Origin: Candidatus Bathyarchaeota archaeon
GTDB taxonomy: Archaea > Thermoproteota > Bathyarchaeia > TCS64
Assembly (NCBI GenBank): GCA_002726865.1
Contig: PBSW01000015.1
Coordinates: 1 to 40,889 of the forward strand
Length of the DNA stretch: 40,889 bases
Direction: 5' to 3'
The position numbers were made by a program, and so were the translations under genes. The notes under the pieces were generated by a model. It searched no databases, was not told where the DNA came from, and saw nothing but the letters and a program-made list of their open reading frames with translations. Each line of letters begins with the position of its first letter. Within the stretch, counting starts at the first letter, position 1. Of the stretch, positions 1 to 7,873 are shown in pieces.

Positions 1-559
1 ATGTCTCCCTAATGAGCCGAGTAACCATAGTGGTGAGTTTGTCGCTCATCTTGAAGACTCGTGGGTTAGACCCTTTCGCTGGTTTATTGATGTAACAGAT
101 TTGTTGATTCAAGTCAATATCCTCGGAGGTGATTCGCCACGCCTCGATGGGTCTACACGCGGACTCTTTCAGGAACTGTAGGAAACATGAGATTTTCTTT
201 CCATTCCCCGCGATCAACTGGTCAATATCAGACTCTGAGGGTATGTAAGGCAGTTTGTCGTTTCTCTTGAACCTGAGTGGAGTATACTCAAACCCGTTCC
301 ACCTGCACCAGTCTTGATAGGCGAACCCGATGCTGTTCTTGTGCCCGTTCGTCATCTCAGAGTGGATGAGGTACTTTTCTACTTCCTCTGTGTCCCAGAG
401 ATTGAATCGTTTCTTGAGCCTCCTGATGATTCGCTTCTTGCCGTGAATTGTAGTGGGGGAGTTTCTCTTTACTTTTCTGAGGTAGTCTTCGTAACTCCCT
501 TCCCCACACTTTGTACCGTGGGTGGAGTGGAAAGTGCCGGGGATGGGATTTGAACCCAC
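1..559 (-). CDS. Tyrosine recombinase (integrase), N-terminal part, cut by window edge
   Basis: Reading the minus strand from the T-arm of the tRNA-Met gene gives an open frame of 186 codons that leaves the window at base 1. It contains a Lys/Arg-rich core-binding-like segment, then a segment with the pattern KLPYIPSESDIDQLI, then FLQFLKESACRPIEAWRI, where the Arg in CRPIEAW fits the first catalytic Arg of tyrosine recombinases. It continues into DIDLNQQICYI. Archaeal integrases often use a tRNA gene as attachment site and have a frame overlapping its 3' end, as here. No ATG lies near the tRNA; a GTG in the T-stem (557-559) or the internal ATG at about 354 are the only near candidates, so this may be the separated C-terminal piece of an SSV-type integrase. 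The catalytic His, second Arg and Tyr lie outside the window. Confidence 0.62.
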   Translation of the reverse strand, partial: MGSNPIPGTFHSTHGTKCGEGSYEDYLRKVKRNSPTTIHGKKRIIRRLKKRFNLWDTEEVEKYLIHSEMTNGHKNSIGFAYQDWCRWNGFEYTPLRFKRNDKLPYIPSESDIDQLIAGNGKKISCFLQFLKESACRPIEAWRITSEDIDLNQQICYINKPAKGSNPRVFKMSDKLTTMVTRLIRET

Positions 560-641
560 GCTCTCTATCCGGCCTGGGCGCTGGTGCCGCAGTCCTCTGG
601 ATCATGAGTCCAGCGCATTAGCCAAGCTATGCTACCCCGGC
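536..641 (-). tRNA. tRNA-Met(CAU), elongator type, with intron
   Basis: The minus strand folds as a tRNA: acceptor GCCGGGG/CCCCGGC, D-stem GCAT/ATGC with GG in the loop, anticodon stem CTGGA/TCCAG with loop CTCATGA (anticodon CAT), and T-arm GTGGG-TTCAAAT-CCCAT. The first exon (597-641, 45 nt) and second exon (536-564, 29 nt) give a 74-nt mature tRNA with a normal five-base variable loop, AGAGC. CCA is not encoded. The acceptor sequence fits an archaeal elongator tRNA-Met rather than an initiator; a tRNA-Ile2 with modified C34 is the less likely alternative. Its 3' end is also the start of the integrase frame. Confidence 0.92.
565..596 (-). other. tRNA intron at noncanonical position 43/44
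   Basis: Thirty-two bases sit between the anticodon stem and the variable loop. The junctions form an archaeal bulge-helix-bulge: ATCC (end of exon 1) pairs with GGAT (end of intron), each followed by a three-base AGA bulge that would be cut after AG. An inner helix GGACTG/CAGGCC with one A-G mismatch extends it. No clear outer helix is seen, so this is the relaxed form typical of introns away from position 37/38. Removal restores a five-base variable loop. Boundaries are inferred from the fold. Confidence 0.8.
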
Positions 642-666
642 TCCTGCAATGAGAGACCGTCCCTGA

Positions 667-676
667 GATTTAAATC
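667..676 (-). promoter_or_regulatory. TATA-like box for tRNA-Met
   Basis: The palindromic GATTTAAATC lies 26-35 bases before the 5' end of the tRNA on its coding strand, the spacing expected for an archaeal TATA box. Confidence 0.55.
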
Positions 677-853
677 AGTCCCTGGGGACCCCACAGGTCA
701 TCAGACTTCCCCTGCATAAGTTGGTACCACAACTATTTTTAGGCATAGATGGCATTGGCTAGTATCGGGCTAGTAACAACGCCTTCGATCTCGGATCTGG
801 GGGTTAAAGAATCAAGTCTTACCTCGGGGTATCCATCAAACAAACATATATAA

Positions 854-1975
854 CTAGAAAAGAAAATCCGGGGGTAGAGTCATCTTCTTGATCCGGGTCC
901 CGGTGAGAGCCTCAATGCGAGCCAACTCAATTTCCTCCTCATAGGTGACTAGGGTGATCGCAGTACCTGCTTTCCCAGCCCTCGCGGTGCGCCCTATCCT
1001 GTGAAAGTACATGAAGGGGTCGTCCGGGATATCGTGGTTGATGATGAAAGGGACGTCTACAATATCGAGACCTCGGGCAGCAACCTCGGTTGCTACTAGA
1101 ATGCTTACCTTGGCCTCTCTGAATCTGCCAAGCACCCCCTCTCGCCTTGCCTGGCTTAGTTGGCCGTGTATGGATTCCGCGTCGTAACCGGCCCTCTTGA
1201 GCAGCCCTGTAACCCGGTCCACCGTAGTTCTCCTGCGGCAAAAGATGAGAGCCCTATCAATTTTTAGGAGGTCTATAACTCGGGTCATTATGTCGAATTT
1301 CTCGTGGACGGCTACCCTCATGAATCGCTGGTCGATGCTCTCTACGGCGATTTCATCCTTGCTTGCTATAACCATCTGGGCCTCTGGGATATACCTCCTC
1401 GAGAGCCGCCGGGTCCGGTCGTCTATTGTGGCGGACCAGAGGCTCGCCTGTTTGTCATCCGGGGTTCGCCTCAAAATCCACTCGATGTCGTCAATGAAGC
1501 CCATATCCAGCATCCTGTCCGCTTCGTCCATGACCAGCGATCTAATTTTCCCGAGCTCCAAGGTGCCTCTCCTCATATGGTCCATGAGTCTCCCTGGAGT
1601 CCCTACCACGATATGGACACCCCTTCTGAGCTCATTGATTTGCCTCTCGATGGAAACCCCGCCATAGATGGTGAGCACCCGAAGAGGTGTGTATTTGCCA
1701 TAGCTGGCGAGGTCGTCAGCGATCTGCACTGCTAACTCCCGAGTCGGGGCCAAGATGAGTCCCTGAACCCCCCGTGCATCCCAGTCCAGTCTCTCAATTG
1801 TAGGTACACCAAAGGAGGCTGTCTTCCCGGTCCCTGTTTGCGCCTGTCCGATAAGGTTCACTCCTTTAAGCATCAGAGGGATTGCCTGCTCTTGGATGGG
1901 GAACATCTCCTTAAACCCCCTGTCAGCGAGGCCACGTTTTAAATCAGAGCTAATATCAAGTTCGGTGAAATTCAT
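854..1975 (-). CDS. DEAD-box RNA helicase
   Basis: A 373-residue ATP-dependent RNA helicase of superfamily 2. Motifs appear in order: Q-motif (FPIQEQAIP), Walker A AQTGTGKT, PTRELA, GG, TPGR, DEAD, SAT (in the variant WSAT), then in the second RecA domain ATEVAARGLD and HRIGRTARAG. The length corresponds to a minimal two-domain core with no RNA-binding extension. Such proteins remodel RNA duplexes, for example in ribosome assembly or mRNA decay; the specific target cannot be read from the sequence. GGAG lies 17-20 bases before the ATG and an AT-rich stretch (tagttaaaa) further upstream could serve as promoter. The gene stands alone, next to the tRNA/integrase boundary. Confidence 0.95.
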   Translation of the reverse strand: MNFTELDISSDLKRGLADRGFKEMFPIQEQAIPLMLKGVNLIGQAQTGTGKTASFGVPTIERLDWDARGVQGLILAPTRELAVQIADDLASYGKYTPLRVLTIYGGVSIERQINELRRGVHIVVGTPGRLMDHMRRGTLELGKIRSLVMDEADRMLDMGFIDDIEWILRRTPDDKQASLWSATIDDRTRRLSRRYIPEAQMVIASKDEIAVESIDQRFMRVAVHEKFDIMTRVIDLLKIDRALIFCRRRTTVDRVTGLLKRAGYDAESIHGQLSQARREGVLGRFREAKVSILVATEVAARGLDIVDVPFIINHDIPDDPFMYFHRIGRTARAGKAGTAITLVTYEEEIELARIEALTGTRIKKMTLPPDFLF

Positions 1976-2546
1976 CGTAATTAATCATTCTCCTTTTTAA
2001 CTATTGAGACAACGTGCATTGCAGGTCTATTAAAGATTTAGTCCTTGGAAATAGGAGTACGCTTGTATGCGCTATGATAAGCATCTTAGCAGTTAATTAT
2101 CTTCAAGACTCTCTAGTAGAGCGAAGTAAGCTTCTTGGTTAGGTTGAACGGGGAACAATAGAGTAGCTAGGGACATTATGCTATTTCTTTGAGGTCATTC
2201 TTTACAGCCTTGATACCCGGCCTATTGTTAAAACCGATGAAGACGTTGTAGGCTGCGATAGGAAATTGCGTGCACAGCGTCCTAGAAAAAGACTCATCCT
2301 AAAGGTGACTATCCAGGGATTTTATCCGGGGCGATACTCCTTTTGACGGAATATTTTTCTGCACAGCCAAGCATTTGGGTGACCTCATCCTCTGAGAGAT
2401 AAAGGGGACTCATAGAAGTTTCTCTGATTATCTTTAGTTTAGTTAACAATTAGTAGAGGTAAGGAAAAGGAGAGTTTTTCTCTAGAGATAGAAATAAACT
2501 CACCGGATAATCTAAATTTCTCAGTTTACCTCAAGACTAGTTAAAG
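1976..2546. other. Long intergenic stretch between two divergent genes
   Basis: This stretch separates the helicase and the racemase. Apart from the two minus-strand open segments listed separately at 2176-2413, I see no convincing gene, RNA fold or repeat. The last 40 bases hold a weak AT-rich box (around 2509-2520) about 30 bases before the racemase ATG. Confidence 0.5.
2176..2413 (-). pseudogene. Probable frameshifted remnant of a small gene (about 80 residues)
   Basis: Two minus-strand segments read like protein but in different frames. The first (2309-2413) starts with ATG and reads MSPLYLSEDEVTQMLG through to KIPG, then a stop. The second (about 2176-2298) has no start, contains the run AAYNVFIGFNNRPGIKAV and ends with DLKEIA and a stop. 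A one-base frameshift near 2298-2309 would nearly join them. The opening resembles the first residues of ornithine cyclodeaminase-like proteins, but too little remains to name it. It may equally be two unrelated short frames. Confidence 0.35.
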
Positions 2547-3731
2547 ATGCAGAACGTCATCCGCCCCGTTTGGGCTAAGATAGACATGGACTCCCTAGCC
2601 CACAATATTGGAGAGGTTAGAAGGATCACAAATCCTTCCGCAGAGATTATAGCGGTCGTAAAGGCAAACGCCTATGGCCACGGCGCAGTCCAATGCTCCA
2701 GAATCTTCCTTGAAAACGGCGCTAAATCCCTCGCGGTTGCAACTCTAAATGAGGCTATCGAGCTCAGAGTAGCGGGTATTGAAGCCCCTATTCTTATTCT
2801 CGGATATACTCCTGTTGAGCATTTCGAGACGATATTAAAATGGGGTATAACTTCAACCGTTTATACTGTCGAGGGAGCTAGGGCACTTGAAGAGGCAGCT
2901 GAATCAGTCGGGAAGGTCGCTAAGGCACATGTAAAAGTTGATACCGGCCTTGGGAGAATAGGGTTTCTCCCCACCAAAGAGGCGCTGAATGCAATAGAAG
3001 ACATCGCTCAACTCCCCTTATTTGAGATTGAGGGTATTTTCACTCACTTTGCCATCGCTGATGCGGAGGATAAGAAGTACACAAGGAGGCAGTTCGAAGA
3101 TTTCTTAGGCTTCACGGAACAACTCGAGGTCCGGGGAATAAGCCCCCTAAAGAGGCATGCAGCTAACAGTGCAGCGATCATTGACATTCCCGAGTACGCC
3201 CTAGACGCGGTGAGGCCGGGCTGCATGCTCTACGGACTCTATCCCTCAGAGGAGGTGGATATGGGTAGAGTTGACCTCTGGCCCTCGATGACCTTGAGGA
3301 CAAGGCTCTCCAACGTGAAGGTCGTCCCCCCGGGGACAGGAATAAGCTATGGCCTTACCTACACCACGGGTGCAGAGAGCATTATCGGGAGTCTCCCAGT
3401 GGGATACGCTGACGGCTACAGTAGAGCCCTCTCGAACCGGGCAAAAGTCCTAGTGAAGGGAAAAAGGGTCTCGGTCGTGGGGCGGGTATGCATGGACCAA
3501 TGTATGGTCGATCTTAGTGGAGTGGAGGGAGCGGGGATCGGTGACGAAGTCATCCTTTTTGGTAGCAGGAGGAGAGGGGCGCCAACTGTGAACGAGATAG
3601 CAAGATGGAGGGGGTCTATCGCTGAAGAGGTGGTTAGCACTATTTCTAGGAGGGTGCCCCGGGTCTATTCAAAAGGCGGGAAGATCGTCGAGATTGTGGA
3701 CTATGTTCGGGATGGGGCTGAGAAGCGCTAG
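2547..3731 (+). CDS. alr: Alanine racemase, PLP-dependent
   Basis: A 394-residue fold-type III racemase interconverting L- and D-alanine. The PLP lysine is in VVKANAYGHG (Lys39). The catalytic Tyr of the other subunit is in GISYGLTY (Tyr268), followed by PVGYADGYSR and VCMDQCMVDL, all in the usual order and spacing. Length is full for the family. The N-terminal TIM barrel and C-terminal beta domain appear intact. Archaea have no murein, and this enzyme is uncommon in them; it may supply or consume D-alanine from peptides or the medium. It stands alone, with a T-tract directly after the stop. A related amino-acid racemase specificity is possible. Confidence 0.9.
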   Translation: MQNVIRPVWAKIDMDSLAHNIGEVRRITNPSAEIIAVVKANAYGHGAVQCSRIFLENGAKSLAVATLNEAIELRVAGIEAPILILGYTPVEHFETILKWGITSTVYTVEGARALEEAAESVGKVAKAHVKVDTGLGRIGFLPTKEALNAIEDIAQLPLFEIEGIFTHFAIADAEDKKYTRRQFEDFLGFTEQLEVRGISPLKRHAANSAAIIDIPEYALDAVRPGCMLYGLYPSEEVDMGRVDLWPSMTLRTRLSNVKVVPPGTGISYGLTYTTGAESIIGSLPVGYADGYSRALSNRAKVLVKGKRVSVVGRVCMDQCMVDLSGVEGAGIGDEVILFGSRRRGAPTVNEIARWRGSIAEEVVSTISRRVPRVYSKGGKIVEIVDYVRDGAEKR

Positions 3732-3733
3732 GG

Positions 3734-3751
3734 TTTTTTCTTCACTCTTTT
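3734..3751 (+). terminator. T-tract terminator after alanine racemase
   Basis: Two short T-runs (TTTTTTC, CTTTT) begin three bases after the stop codon, as in archaeal intrinsic termination; no hairpin precedes them. Confidence 0.45.
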
Positions 3752-3865
3752 AGGAGGCAAGGTGTATTAGTTTCGAGAAGACCGTAGCGGGTCAATATAG
3801 CGGCCATGTACGTGATAGATACTGGTGATAGTCTCCATTCATTTTTGCTCTCAGAGAAATTGAGG

Positions 3866-3879
3866 AATAAATAAATATT
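3866..3879 (+). promoter_or_regulatory. TATA-like box for DUF362 gene
   Basis: AATAAATAAATATT begins 34 bases and ends 21 bases before the ATG at 3900, which suggests a leaderless transcript. Confidence 0.5.
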
Positions 3880-3899
3880 GTGCTTACCTCATTTGAAAC

Positions 3900-4937
3900 A
3901 TGGAAGTTACTCGTGAGAATTCTATGAATATTTACCGTCATCTTATTGACAATCCCCCTCGGGGGCCTGAGGCCCCTTACAAACCACTCCGGAAGGGCCT
4001 CTATTCTGTTGATGGTAAAAGCGTTGTATCTCTAGTTCGCACTGACGATCGGAGAAAAGGAATAAACGAGGCTTTTAGATTAATCGGAGGAAGTCCCCTT
4101 CTCTTTAAGGATGTGAAGGGCAATATCGTGATTAAACCGAATTTAAACACGGATGATCCATTCCCTCGTAACACACATCCGGATACCATTCGCTTCATAT
4201 CGGAGAGCCTCATCAACGCTGGCTTTCCAGCAGGCCAAATTATAGTGGGAGAATCCTCTGGCAGAGCCCGCGGGCTCCCCACACGTCACACAATGGAGAA
4301 TATGGGGATAAAAGCCATAGCGGATGACCTAGGAATACAATTGAGTTGTTTTGAAGAAGAGGAATATGTAACGGTCAGACCTCCAAAAAGCCGGTGGTGG
4401 CCTGATGGTATAAAAATCCCACGTAAAGTCTATGAGGCTGAAAGAGTAATCATTGCGCCGGTTATGGACCTTCATAGAGGTCCAGTTTCATTCACTTTAG
4501 GACTTAAGATTGGGGTTGGTCTTTTGGACTCCATCGGACGAGAATGGTTACATAACGGACCGGATTATCCCGAACCTGATTTCCTGGAAAAAGCTATGGA
4601 GATAAACTTGGCTTATTCTGCCGACCTAGTTGTAATGGATGGTATGATGTTCCGCCGGGAAAGATCTACAAGTCCTACGGCTATAGCTAAGCCAGGCATA
4701 ATAATTGTTAGTAACGATAGAGTGGCCGCTGATGCAGTGGCAGCTACTGTAATGAAACATTACAAAACTGAAAAGATGATTGGAAAGCCCATCTTGGAGT
4801 ATCCAACACTGCAAATGAGCAAAGCCAACGGTATAGGGACACCAACGATGAAGGAAATGATACTAAAAACTTCGAACTTGACGGCAGATAATGACTTTGA
4901 GGATATTATACAAGAAGTTCATAACGAGTTGAATTGA
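3900..4937 (+). CDS. DUF362 domain protein
   Basis: A 345-residue protein with typical DUF362 features: an early IVIKPNLNTDDP motif, HPDTIRFISESLINAGF, then GESSGR, a central APVMDLHRGPVSFTLGLKIGVG and a late DLVVMDGM followed by SNDRVAADAVAA. DUF362 proteins are often linked to iron-sulfur or redox proteins, but their reaction is not established; some carry a ferredoxin domain, which is absent here (no Cys clusters). The upstream TATA-like box supports the ATG at 3900; an in-frame ATG at 3924 is an alternative. No operon partner: the next gene downstream is convergent. Confidence 0.8.
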   Translation: MEVTRENSMNIYRHLIDNPPRGPEAPYKPLRKGLYSVDGKSVVSLVRTDDRRKGINEAFRLIGGSPLLFKDVKGNIVIKPNLNTDDPFPRNTHPDTIRFISESLINAGFPAGQIIVGESSGRARGLPTRHTMENMGIKAIADDLGIQLSCFEEEEYVTVRPPKSRWWPDGIKIPRKVYEAERVIIAPVMDLHRGPVSFTLGLKIGVGLLDSIGREWLHNGPDYPEPDFLEKAMEINLAYSADLVVMDGMMFRRERSTSPTAIAKPGIIIVSNDRVAADAVAATVMKHYKTEKMIGKPILEYPTLQMSKANGIGTPTMKEMILKTSNLTADNDFEDIIQEVHNELN

Positions 4938-5046
4938 GCCTGCTTTTGGCTCCTTTCAAATCTTAACTTAAAACAACTCTTCAGGTATAAACAGGCAAAT
5001 CATAAAGGGCATTACATCAAATGCTTTCCTAAGTCATTAATCAGGA

Positions 5047-5439
5047 CTATCCCGCGCTATTATTTATGGACATAGAATCAATGAAAGAGTTGAACACCGC
5101 TCTACATTTCACGGTGTCTTTCCTGTTTGGCCTGTTCTTTATATAATTATGCACATTCATCATCACATCACCTTTAACTGTAACAGCTAGCTTTTCCCCG
5201 ATTTTGATTGCTCTAACCTCAATTCGTATCCGTGAGGGAAGGAAAGAGTTTCCAACAAAAAAACCCATCACGTCTTCCATCATACCTGACTTTAGGGTCT
5301 GATCGAATATCTCAAACACATGAACAGCCCCCTCATCGCGTTCGTATATTAAATAATCCCTTTTTTCACTAAATTCGCGGATCTTTTGGAATAAATGTTC
5401 TTTTGTTCTATTCTCAAGGAGAAGTTTCTTTCTCAACAT
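5047..5439 (-). CDS. Hypothetical protein, 130 residues
   Basis: I do not recognise this family. The protein is a soluble, charged alpha/beta-type sequence with a basic N-terminus (RKKLL), a predicted helix to about residue 28 and alternating hydrophobic strands in the middle (VHVFEIF, IRIEVRAIKIGEKLAVTVKGDVMM). It has no Cys motif, signal peptide or membrane segment. It is transcribed divergently from the equally unknown 130-residue gene to its right, with about 190 bases of AT-rich DNA between them. The strand pattern supports a real protein. Confidence 0.6.
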   Translation of the reverse strand: MLRKKLLLENRTKEHLFQKIREFSEKRDYLIYERDEGAVHVFEIFDQTLKSGMMEDVMGFFVGNSFLPSRIRIEVRAIKIGEKLAVTVKGDVMMNVHNYIKNRPNRKDTVKCRAVFNSFIDSMSINNSAG

Positions 5440-5628
5440 CCGAGAATCAAACGACCTCGAAGTATTTACTCATTTTGTAAATCTGAACAGGTTATAACAA
5501 CTGATTAGGCTTGGAGAATTCTGGTATTTTTATGGAATTTTAATTTGATGGATTGTCGGAAATTAGAGGTATGATTTATCACAACTACATGTGTGCGACT
5601 TTTTATTATCCTAAATTAATACTTAGAT

Positions 5629-6021
5629 ATGAAAAGCTACATCAAGATCTTTGGCCCACCTGTTTTAGAAGCGATAAGAGAACTTGAAAAAATAGCTGTA
5701 GGGCTACCCCAGGTCCGCATATGGGATACAGTGTTTGCAAGAGGTATACCAAAAAACCTGTCAAGAGATGTAGGGGGGCAACATTTTCAAAATAATAGGT
5801 TGGATTGGATCGGTTCATATTTTGAGAAACAGGGAGTATCAATTTCAAGGGAACGAATTAAAAACATTGTTAGCTCCTCAGGTTCTTCAATTGGAAATTA
5901 TGATTTTTTCTTTGAGTGGCTGGAGGGTCCAACCTTCGAAAATTTAACGATGTTGATTGAAAAAATTGATAATGCCCTAGCGCCACTAGGATGTCGGTAC
6001 ACAATTACTACTCTTAAATAA
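5629..6021 (+). CDS. Hypothetical protein, 130 residues
   Basis: No family recognised. Starts MKSYIKIFGPPVLEAIRELEK and ends YTITTLK; the middle contains DVGGQHFQNNRLDWIG and a Ser/Gly-rich turn (SSSGSSIGNYDFFFEW). No membrane segment or cysteine cluster is seen. An AT-rich region (ttttattatcctaaattaa) ends about 15 bases before the ATG and could carry the TATA box. Base composition is more AT-rich than the racemase or helicase, which may reflect transfer or weak expression. It precedes the first cupin gene on the same strand by about 135 bases, with a separate promoter in between. Confidence 0.6.
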   Translation: MKSYIKIFGPPVLEAIRELEKIAVGLPQVRIWDTVFARGIPKNLSRDVGGQHFQNNRLDWIGSYFEKQGVSISRERIKNIVSSSGSSIGNYDFFFEWLEGPTFENLTMLIEKIDNALAPLGCRYTITTLK

Positions 6022-6119
6022 ATCTGAATATAACATTTTTATTATAGGTCGCTGCATTGGAAGAGAGACGAACATAAAAGAGAATTGGTTTTTTACGATC
6101 TCGTTTTTTACTGAAAGAT

Positions 6120-6130
6120 ATTATATACTT
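6120..6130 (+). promoter_or_regulatory. TATA-like box for first cupin pair
   Basis: ATTATATACTT lies 27-37 bases before the ATG at 6157 and would drive the two-gene cupin unit. Confidence 0.55.
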
Positions 6131-6156
6131 CAGGAAAGCAATTTCATTTGATCAAA

Positions 6157-6897
6157 ATGCACGTTATAGCGACAGAAGTTAATCCGATTAATACTAAGCA
6201 AGGAGTTGAAATCAGGACACTACTTAAACACGAAAATAGTCAGTCAGGAGTCTTGAGTGTATCCCACATAACTCTTCAGCCAGGCAGTGAAATAGTATTC
6301 AATGATCCCATGACAGAGTATATGCACTACGTTATACAGGGGTGCATAGGCTTTGGAGGGCTTAGTGGAGATCTGCTACCTAGTAACACAGCCATCTTTA
6401 TACCATGCACCAAAACTGGCACTGAACCATATATAGCAAAGCACACAATCGCCCAGACGGGTGAGGCTGAAACTAGGTTATTGACCGTTGCCTGCAAGGT
6501 TTCCAAGCCAGCATTCAGCTGGTCCCGAAGGCTCGATCGGAACCTATACCATATACCCCAATACCATTCCGGAAAACAGATCACAGGTCAGACAAAAGTG
6601 TTGAACGAGCAAGAACTCATAGGTCTAGGCGCCTCAAGGATTCATTGTGTAAAAGTCCAATCTCAAGCAACCGGAACCGAAATTCCACCTTACTGTGGTC
6701 CAGAGCGGATAATGTATCAACTTAGTAGCACAGGGGAGCTGGACTCCGATGGGGATAAAGTGAGGACTCGTCCTGGGTCCTTTATTTATACACCTGAGGG
6801 AGAGATGCACAGCGTTAATAACACACATGAAAAATTCCCTATGCAATACGTACTGGTAGAGTTTGTTGATCACGAACAAGTCCGGAGGGGTGAGTAA
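6157..6897 (+). CDS. Two-domain cupin protein, paralogue 1 (divergent)
   Basis: A 246-residue member of a five-gene family in this window. Domain 1 (about residues 20-120) keeps TEYMHYVIQG; domain 2 (about 165-240) keeps the glycine turn and TPEGEMHSVNNT. The start was set at the ATG giving MHV, which matches the MHVN/MHIN starts of its relatives and fits the TATA box; an upstream in-frame TTG (6148) is unlikely. In domain 2 the paralogues have NPEE before a LY strand, often with an upstream His, whereas this copy reads CGPERIMY, so it has lost part of the presumed metal site. It is followed by paralogue 2 after one base. Members of the bicupin fold include ureidoglycine aminohydrolase and sugar isomerases; the reaction here is unknown. 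Confidence 0.8.
   Translation: MHVIATEVNPINTKQGVEIRTLLKHENSQSGVLSVSHITLQPGSEIVFNDPMTEYMHYVIQGCIGFGGLSGDLLPSNTAIFIPCTKTGTEPYIAKHTIAQTGEAETRLLTVACKVSKPAFSWSRRLDRNLYHIPQYHSGKQITGQTKVLNEQELIGLGASRIHCVKVQSQATGTEIPPYCGPERIMYQLSSTGELDSDGDKVRTRPGSFIYTPEGEMHSVNNTHEKFPMQYVLVEFVDHEQVRRGE
6884..6893 (+). promoter_or_regulatory. Ribosome binding site setting the start of cupin paralogue 2
   Basis: GGAGGGGTGA lies five bases before the ATG at 6899 and inside the end of the preceding gene. It selects the ATG that gives MHIN rather than the frame extension that overlaps the previous gene. Confidence 0.7.
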
Positions 6898-6898
6898 T

Positions 6899-7705
6899 AT
6901 GCATATAAATATCGAAGATGTTGAACCAGTTGAGATAAGTGATGGAGTCTTTGAACGGGTGCTAATGAAGCCTGAGGACAGCCGGCCAGGGGGCCTTGGC
7001 GCCAGACACTATGTTGTAAAAGAGGATTCTACAGTCACCTTCGAGGAACCCTTAACAGAGTTTCAGCACTACATTATTTCAGGCGTCGGTTTCTATGGGG
7101 CCAACCTCGTTCACGGGGATACGACCATTTTCGCGCCAGCAGGAACACATGGCCCCACAAGCCAGCGGAAAGGCTTGAGGAGGCACAGCATCGCCAATGT
7201 AGGTGAAGGGGAACTACGGATGTTCACAATAGCCTACAAAGTTCCAAGACCAGCTTTCAGATGGGCCAAGTCCCGAGTAAGAAATCTACATCAAGTACCT
7301 ACTCCTCACCAAACAAGGTACGGATATACACAGATAATAACAGAGGAAGAACACGCCATTATGGGAGCTCTGAAGATGCATGCAATTGACATACAGACAC
7401 ATCCGGGAGGATATGGCAGAGGAAAAATAGATCCAAAAACAGGGAAAAAGATCGGAGGCAGGAATCCCGAGGAGATACTGTACTGTCTTAGAGGTCTCGG
7501 AGAGTTCATGGGAGGCTTAGAAGGCGGTGAGGTAAGCACTGCAAAGCCGGGATCGTTTGGTTATGTCACAGAGGGAGCCCTCCATGGAATATGGCACTCA
7601 ACTAGCGATGTTCTCCAATACGTATGCATGGAGTTTATAGAACACGACAAGAGCTGGACAGAAAGAGGCTATCAAGGCGAAGTAAGCCCCGCAGATTGGA
7701 AGTAA
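6899..7705 (+). CDS. Two-domain cupin protein, paralogue 2
   Basis: A 268-residue bicupin. Domain 1 contains TEFQHYIISG and a long H-rich loop; a linker with FRWAKSRVRNLHQVP and TEEEHAIMGALKMHAID is nearly identical in three paralogues; domain 2 has NPEEILYCLRGLGE and, after PGSFGY, the motif EGALHG. The usual cupin HxH of motif 1 reads GRN-PEE here, so this copy keeps the Glu and the motif-2 His but not the first His. Compared with paralogue 4 it has an insertion of Gly/Lys-rich residues before NPEE. It is co-transcribed with paralogue 1 (one-base gap, strong ribosome site), so the two unequal copies may form a hetero-oligomer. Function unknown. Confidence 0.8.
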   Translation: MHINIEDVEPVEISDGVFERVLMKPEDSRPGGLGARHYVVKEDSTVTFEEPLTEFQHYIISGVGFYGANLVHGDTTIFAPAGTHGPTSQRKGLRRHSIANVGEGELRMFTIAYKVPRPAFRWAKSRVRNLHQVPTPHQTRYGYTQIITEEEHAIMGALKMHAIDIQTHPGGYGRGKIDPKTGKKIGGRNPEEILYCLRGLGEFMGGLEGGEVSTAKPGSFGYVTEGALHGIWHSTSDVLQYVCMEFIEHDKSWTERGYQGEVSPADWK

Positions 7706-7717
7706 AAAAACACAATC

Positions 7718-7740
7718 TCTATTTTTTTTCTTATTTTTTT
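7718..7740 (+). terminator. T-tract terminator after cupin pair
   Basis: Two T-runs of eight and seven bases follow the stop codon within 35 bases, without a hairpin; typical of archaeal termination. Confidence 0.6.
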
Positions 7741-7873
7741 ACGAGGGATCAATTCTAACACAAACATATCTAGAGTCAGATAAATTACGCATGTTTTACT
7801 TTCCTCCGAATAAAATCAACAAATTATATAAGGAGAATAATTATTCCTGAAAATATTACAAGCCTTAAGCGAG

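Noticed and set aside
357..605. An 82-codon minus-strand frame starting inside tRNA-Met
   Set aside because: It runs through the tRNA and its intron in another frame than the recombinase and has no protein-like character; the recombinase frame explains the region better.
1197..1735. Two plus-strand open frames opposite the helicase
   Set aside because: They are antisense shadows of a strongly conserved helicase and have no motif or promoter of their own.
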